Shown here: one piece after another, positions 7,301 to 10,685 of the stretch
Layout of the letters: every line of letters starts with the position of its first letter
Numbering within the stretch: position 1 is the stretch's first letter
Assembly: GCF_000003605.2 (NCBI RefSeq)
Contig: NW_003105612.1
Location: 89,644-100,328 of the forward strand
Direction: 5' to 3'
Source: Saccoglossus kowalevskii
Lineage: Eukaryota; Hemichordata; Enteropneusta; Harrimaniidae
DNA: 10,685 nt
Program-made: the position numbers and the translations under genes
Notes under the pieces: generated by a model
Databases searched by the model: none
Seen by the model: only the letters and a program-made list of their open reading frames with translations
What the model was told of the DNA's origin: nothing

Positions 7301-9400
7301 GGTAATTGATATGTACTAATATTATCCTAAAAACTATCAGGTCTGTGCAGTGTCTTATGACATCTATGTACCAAGTTTCATTGAAATGTGATGATTACTA
7401 CTTGAAATATCAAAAGCTGAAAATTAATTAATTATGCAAATTAGGTAATTGATATGTACTAATATTACCCTAAAAACTATCAGGTCTGTGCAGTGTCCTA
7501 TGACATCTATGTACCAAGTGTCATTGAAATGTGATGATTACTACTTGAAATATCAAAAGCTGAAAATTAATTAATTATGCAAATTAGGTAATTGATATGT
7601 ACTAATATTACCCTAAAAACTATCAGGTCTGTGCAGTGTCCTATGACATCTATGTACCACGTTTTATTGAAATGTGATGATTAGTTCTTGAGATATCTGG
7701 AAAAGCCAAAAACTGATTAATCATTATGCAAATTAGGTAATTAATATTGCACAGATTTTTACCATAAACTAATCTGCACATTGGTTCAGAGCATCTATGT
7801 GCCAATTAAATTTCATCAAAATCCAATGAGTGGTTCTTTAGATATCAGTGGAACAATCATGGAACAGCTAAAAATCAGCTAATTATCATGCAAATTAGGT
7901 AATTAATATGCATGGATTTTTACCAAAACCTAATCAAATCTGTGCATTGGCTCAGAGCATCTATGCACCAAGTTTCATCAAAAATCAATGTATGGTTCTT
8001 GAGATATCAGTGGAACAGACACACACACACACAGACACACAGACAGACAGACACACTAACTGCAAAGACTCCCTTTTTGTGCTTTCCACACAGGAGTCAA
8101 AAAGATATTAATCGTATTTTATTTGATCTGTTTAAAAAATATTAAATATTTGTATCCTTTTAATTTACACAATGCGCAATGCGTGTAAAATAAGGAAGCA
8201 TTGCTCTGAGAACTTGCATGACTTTGGTGCCATGTTGTGGAAAGTTCATCATTACCATTTATGGATAGTCACGGGTAACCCAATGCATGAATTCATATCT
8301 TTGATTGAGTAGCTGTTTTACTCTATGTCAGTACAAGCATACCAGACACAAAAAACTTTCAGTTGTGTAATTTTAAATTTCTGATTGCGATATTCTGACT
8401 TTATTATATATTTCTTGTGGAAAACATGTTTATCTTTTTTTTTCAGAATTGAATAATTTCTACAAAGCTAAGATTTTTGCTATACCTGTCTATGCTGATT
8501 TGTATTTTATTAATTACTCCCAAGATATTTGTTTCTATATTTATTCGATGTGTTTTGTAGTGCCAAAAAATCACTCAAGTGCTGGCTGAGCTTTTGCCAT
8601 GGACAATCTGTCGGATATAATATACCATGGATTGATGATACTGACTACCTGGTAACTAAAAACTGATTTCAGACAAAAGCTAATTATGTATATATATATA
8701 CAATTATGTACCAAAGTTGAAATTTATTCCATGCATACATATAACCCTCATAAAAGACCTTTTTTTTAAAAAGTCAAATCACACAGAGCTCCTCATTTAT
8801 CAAGATTTACTTTTTTAACATTTAACAAAAAGTTGACATGCTCACAAATCTATGTCTAAAAGTTTGGATGTGTATTTAGTCTGTGATTGGCTGACAATGT
8901 AAATGTGATAATCTGTTAGCCAGTGTGTAAATAATGCTTACCGAGATGGTTTTCAGGGGCCTTGACATTGAATGTCGGAATGTGCTTTTTTTGTGCATTT
9001 TCTGTAAAAAGGTAGAAAATAAATAAATAAATGAATAAACATAACATGAATATCACAGACTTGTTTTTTATATTTGTACGGTTTGTTTGGTTAAAAGACA
9101 TTGCTGAAAAATGTTAAAATGTATAAAGTAATATGCAAATTAGGCAATTAATATGCATATATCATTGCAAAACTGAATCTGTAGTTTCTTGAGATATACC
9201 AGTAGGTTGGACACAGTCAAATACAGAAAATGAGAATAAAACTTACTGATAACTTCTTCTAAATCTTCTTTTTCAGTGGGTTTTATTTGAGTGGGCAGTA
9301 GTGTTGTATCAGGAAAAGAACGTGTGGGAACTATTGCTTCTTGTCGTTTAACATCACAGTTAGAAGTTCCTGTAGCATCTGATTTTTTTTTTCCCGGCAT
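4270..9400 (-). CDS. Small three-exon gene, ~100-residue protein of unknown function
   Basis: Three minus-strand coding segments join cleanly: 9400-9247 (ATG, 51 codons plus 1 base), 9001-8942 (60 bases) and 4358-4270 (ending TAG). Donors are GTAAGT after 9247 and GTAAGC after 8942. Acceptors are TTTTTACAG before 9001 and TTTTTTTCAG before 4358. Both junctions are phase 1, so the split codons become AAA (Lys52) and GGA (Gly72), and no stop appears. The product is short, basic and soluble-looking: it starts MPGKKKSDATG, has a charged middle (KPTEKEDLEEVIKNAQKKH) and ends in a Pro/Arg-rich tail (GPREPPQRWKGRSAPIIKH). I see no signal peptide, membrane segment or known domain and do not recognise the family. 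An AG lies immediately before the ATG, so a non-coding 5' exon may exist upstream. Intron 1 is about 245 bp; intron 2 is about 4.6 kb and holds the repeat array and transposon. An additional small exon in intron 2 cannot be excluded. Confidence 0.65.
4704..5295 (+). repeat. Left part of tandem array, diverged ~120-160-bp units
   Basis: Four to five degenerate copies share the landmarks of the right-hand array: CTAAT(C/T)RGG(T/C)CT, CTATGTACCAAGTTTCATTG, GAAATGTGATGAT and ATTATGCAAATTAGGTAAT. Landmark copies lie near 4810, 4930, 5040-5100 and 5214. The last copy, from 5171, belongs to the homogeneous 143-bp type and is cut at 5295 by the transposon. The array sits in intron 2 of the minus-strand gene. 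Confidence 0.8.
5296..5382 (+). repeat. Left terminal inverted repeat
   Basis: The inner 20 bp, AGTCATGTGATACAGGTCAA at 5362-5381, is an exact inverted match to 6936-6955. The adjoining TAGCAACC at 5350-5357 is also shared in inverted order (6956-6963 region), as are the terminal 15 bp with three transitions. The section between them, around GCGAGATC, is only loosely conserved. Confidence 0.75.
5459..6515 (+). pseudogene. Broken THAP zinc-finger protein gene of the transposon
   Basis: From ATG 5459 (upstream in-frame stop at 5426) the frame opens MGVKRCAYGECKSDS. THAP C2CH hallmarks follow: Cys6 and Cys11 (C-x4-C), the FPKPK motif at residues 31-35, Trp44 just after the break, and C-x2-H at Cys68/His71 followed by Phe72. 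THAP domains bind DNA and form the N-terminal DNA-binding part of several transposases. Codon 43 is TGA (5585-5587) where relatives usually have a basic residue before the Trp; CGA to TGA is the likely change. The frame reopens to TGA at 5888-5890. A possible second exon, 6000-6097 (acceptor TTATCATTAG, donor GTGAAC), encodes YPDENSYAFNDNN onward. A third block (6222-6515) has TGA at 6456 and then reads DASTQTDVTFEHAC before TAA. Exons 2 and 3 are inference; the THAP domain is secure. Confidence 0.75.
6302..6385 (+). repeat. 48-bp direct duplication in the transposon
   Basis: ATCATGCAGT with a downstream TTCCTGTTAT at 6302-6330 recurs at 6350-6377 with substitutions. The 48-base offset keeps frame, so the predicted peptide shows SCSVDRFLLSFE followed by SCSIGRFLLFGT, a 16-residue duplication. 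Confidence 0.5.
6481..6841 (-). pseudogene. Broken SAP-domain protein gene of the transposon
   Basis: Minus ATG 6841 in CAACCATGG context opens MADFNRMTVPQLKNFLRK, the first helix of a SAP domain, a DNA-binding fold of about 35 residues. The frame then stops at 6787. Homology-like reading continues in three more frames: 6789-6676 (second SAP helix LLVIAEAVHDLELEEDPDF), 6689-6624 (SRLSKLGYNFIDPLKLPGYS) and 6621-6484 (PEFELSDDL, then DYDRKKLRAYNSCEDF), ending TAA 6483-6481. At least three small indels have therefore hit a once-continuous protein. From memory, long invertebrate proteins with this N-terminus continue into a SWIM zinc finger and a YqaJ-type nuclease; neither is present here, so the 3' part is deleted. 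It runs head-on into the THAP gene, overlapping its last 35 bases. Confidence 0.65.
6935..7019 (-). repeat. Right terminal inverted repeat, with 18-bp palindrome
   Basis: It pairs with 5296-5382 as described for the left end. It also holds CTAGCAACCGGTTGCTAG at 6954-6971, a perfect 18-bp palindrome whose left-end counterpart is degenerate. It terminates in AAAATAGCCTA next to TTAATATT of the host repeat. Confidence 0.75.
7020..8056 (+). repeat. Right part of tandem array with 143-bp homogeneous core
   Basis: The phase mark (ATCC/ACCCTAAAAACTATCAGG) starts at 7038, 7181, 7324, 7467 and 7610, giving an exact 143-bp period with only a few substitutions between copies. Later units start near 7761 and 7921 (periods 151 and 160) and are diverged. 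Each unit holds CTATGTACCAAGTTTCATTG and ATTATGCAAATTAGGTAATT. The array ends in an AC/AGAC microsatellite. A core of about 150-bp repeats capped by a short microsatellite resembles the pearl-type, Helitron-associated elements described in bivalves; that assignment is inference. Short open frames in 7908-8145 are by-products. Confidence 0.9.
8016..8056 (+). repeat. (AC)n/(AGAC)n microsatellite at array end
   Basis: Alternating AC repeats pass into three AGAC units and a short AC tail. It directly follows the last diverged unit (GAGATATCAGTGGAACAGAC), so it is probably a structural end of the repeat element rather than an independent microsatellite. Confidence 0.85.
8057..8941. other. Intron 2 remainder, nothing recognised
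   Basis: AT-rich DNA between the repeat array and the middle exon of the minus-strand gene. It has poly-T tracts and a short TATATATATATA tract near 8688-8700. No matched splice-site pair or protein-like frame was seen on either strand. Confidence 0.5.
8942..9001 (-). CDS. Middle exon (60 bp) of the small minus-strand gene
   Basis: The exon is bounded by a pyrimidine-rich acceptor (CTACCTTTTTACAG) and a GTAAGC donor. It contributes NAQKKHIPTFNVKAPENHL between two split codons. Its composition is clearly more protein-like and GC-richer than the surrounding intron. Phase 1 in and phase 1 out match exons 1 and 3. Confidence 0.65.
9128..9216 (+). repeat. Isolated fragment of the array repeat
   Basis: ATATGCAAATTAGGCAATTA and then TTTCTTGAGATATACCAGTA match the end and the GAGATATCAGTGGAACA part of the array units. 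It is a solo, rearranged copy lying inside intron 1 of the minus-strand gene, which shows that the repeat family is dispersed. Confidence 0.6.
9247..9400 (-). CDS. Exon with start codon of the small minus-strand gene
   Basis: It runs from ATG at 9400-9398 to the base before a consensus GTAAGT donor (9246-9241). It encodes 51 residues plus the first base of codon 52, and begins with a Lys-rich stretch (MPGKKKSD). Minus-strand TTTTTATTATAG directly precedes the ATG. It resembles an acceptor, so either the exon starts exactly at the ATG or the 5' UTR is continuous. The open frame runs on into intron 1 but turns hydrophobic and AT-rich after the donor, which supports the splice site. Confidence 0.65.
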
Positions 9401-9599
9401 CTATAATAAAAACATTTATAATCAAAAATCTACTGTAATTGTAATCACACATCAACATCATCTCTCTATAATCTGTTACTATTAAATTATTATTAGATAT
9501 CATTTCAAAATATCAGTTTTTATTTGTTATTCAAAGTAAATATAAGATGTGAGAATGATCATCAAATCAATGTGTGATTTTATGATAGCTTAATAGTGA

Positions 9600-10024
9600 C
9601 CTGACATGGTTGTTGATGGTAATTGCGCCCTCACCAACAACTCACTCAAACACAAACTACACTTGATATAATGCTGTAGCAAATAAAAGCTGCAGAAATG
9701 TTGTACTCTTCGCACCACATCATCAATGAAATTACTGATAAAATCAACAAAATAATAGAACCGATCATTGGTAAAATAATCAAAGTGTCTTTTCGAGATA
9801 CAAGGACTTGATACATTATGTATTTGTTTGTATGTCAGCTAATTTTTAATTCTGACTGCAGCTACAGCATTTCAAATTAAAATGTAAAAATTGATATACT
9901 GGCTATTATGGAATGGCTGTCATCAACAACAAGCTTGACAAACTGATTGGTGCACACCTTGTTTGTGATAACAGAAAGCTACACTATCGGTGAGGGCGCA
10001 ATAACTATTGCCAACCATGACAGG
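9600..10024. mobile_element. MITE-like element, 425 bp
   Basis: 36-bp ends at 9600-9635 and 9989-10024 are inverted repeats matching at 30 of 36 positions. The outer CCTG(A/T)CATGGTTG and the inner ATTGCGCCCTCACC are conserved. The interior has no protein-like frame, so it would depend on a transposase encoded elsewhere. The flanks give no clean target-site duplication: ATAGTGA on the left and ATAGGTA on the right agree at 5 of 7 positions. Superfamily not assigned. Confidence 0.75.
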
Positions 10025-10076
10025 ATAGGTATGATTTCTAATGCTTTATTACTACTAGCCATTAATATGTTGCACT

Positions 10077-10685
10077 GTAAGCAGTAATAAGTTAACTGTA
10101 AGTAATTGTATCTGTAATCACTTGTAACTGTAAGCACTTGTAACTGTAAACAGTTGTAATTGTAATTGTTACTGTAAGCAGTTGTAACTGTAAGTAATTG
10201 TAACAGTAAGCAGTTGAAGCTGTAAGTAATTGTAAGCAGTTGTAACTAGGTAATTGTAATTGTAAGCAGTTGTAACTAGGTAATTGTAACTGTAAGTAGT
10301 TGTAACTGTAAGTAATTGTAAGCAGTTGTAACTGTAAGTAATTGTAAGCAGTTAAAGCTGTAAGTAATTTGTAATTGTAAGCAGTTGTAAGTAATTGTAA
10401 TTGTAAGCAGTTGAAACTGTAAGTAATTGTAACTGTAAGCAGTTGCAACTGTAAGTAATTGTAAATGTAATCAGTTGAAACTAAGTAATTGTAAGCAGTT
10501 GAAACTGTAAGTAATTGTAAGCAGTTGAAACTGTAAGTAATTGTAAATGTAAGCAGTTGTAACTGTAAGTAATTGTAAATGTAAGTAGTTGTAACTGTAA
10601 GTAGTTGTAACTGTAAGCAGTTGTAACTGTAAGTAATTGTAATTGTAAGCAGTTGAAGCTGTAAGTAATTGTAAATGTAAGCAGT
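10077..10685. repeat. Minisatellite of GTAA-rich ~26/32-bp units, truncated by window end
   Basis: Irregular tandem copies of GCAGTTG(T/A)AACTG followed by TAAGTAATTGTAA. The basic period is 26 bp, lengthened to about 32 bp where an extra (A/C/T)TGTAA hexamer is inserted. It continues beyond the window. The reading frame on the minus strand at 10092-10448 is a by-product (a low-complexity Leu/Thr/Tyr/Gln/Asn peptide). Each unit also contains GTAAGT-type donor-like words on the plus strand and CAGTTG and TAACTG words. Confidence 0.95.

Noticed and set aside
7908-8145. Two overlapping plus-strand frames containing a His/Thr repeat
   Set aside because: They lie across the diverged array unit and the AC/AGAC microsatellite; the HTHT peptide is just the microsatellite translated.
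8570-8588. TCACTCAAGTGCTGGCTG, similar to a unit of the first minisatellite
   Set aside because: 16 of 18 matches over a single short stretch with no further similarity on either side; probably chance.
9291-9485. 64-codon plus-strand frame
   Set aside because: Antisense to the start exon of the minus-strand gene, which has matching splice sites; the plus frame has none.
10092-10448. 118-codon minus-strand frame
   Set aside because: Translation of the GTAA-rich minisatellite; low-complexity Leu/Thr/Tyr/Gln/Asn peptide with no start context.

Overview
The window looks like animal nuclear DNA. It is AT-rich and dominated by minisatellites, a satellite-like array and decayed DNA transposons. 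Its only convincing host gene is split into exons with GT/AG splice sites. There are no bacterial operons, Shine-Dalgarno-led genes, tRNA or rRNA. The THAP-containing transposon and the 143-bp repeats ending in an (AC)/(AGAC) microsatellite suit a marine invertebrate such as a mollusc or another lophotrochozoan, or an invertebrate deuterostome. The species cannot be fixed from the sequence.

Layout, left to right: (1) 1-1200, a G/T-rich minisatellite of about 30-bp units. (2) 1201-3960, AT-rich DNA with no convincing gene, holding a CTCF-like motif, a small perfect hairpin and a G-run. (3) 4270-9400, minus strand, a small three-exon gene predicted to encode about 100 residues; both splice junctions are phase 1 and fit each other. 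(4) Its 4.6-kb second intron holds a tandem array of roughly 143-160-bp units (about 4704-8056) ending in a microsatellite. (5) One 143-bp unit of that array is split by a 1.72-kb transposon (5296-7019) with long imperfect terminal inverted repeats. The transposon carries the broken remains of two convergent genes: a THAP zinc-finger protein (+) and a SAP-domain protein (-). (6) 9600-10024, a 425-bp MITE-like element with 36-bp inverted repeats. (7) From about 10077 to the end, a second minisatellite of GTAA-rich units that runs off the window.

The most interesting object is the nested transposon. Removing 5296-7019 rebuilds exactly one 143-bp repeat unit. Its two genes are deletion or decay products of what was probably a larger two-gene element. 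The THAP reading frame is broken by two TGA codons, the first and probably the second derived from CGA. The SAP frame is broken by three frameshifts. The element is therefore not active, but a full-length relative elsewhere in the genome may define an under-described THAP+SAP transposon family.
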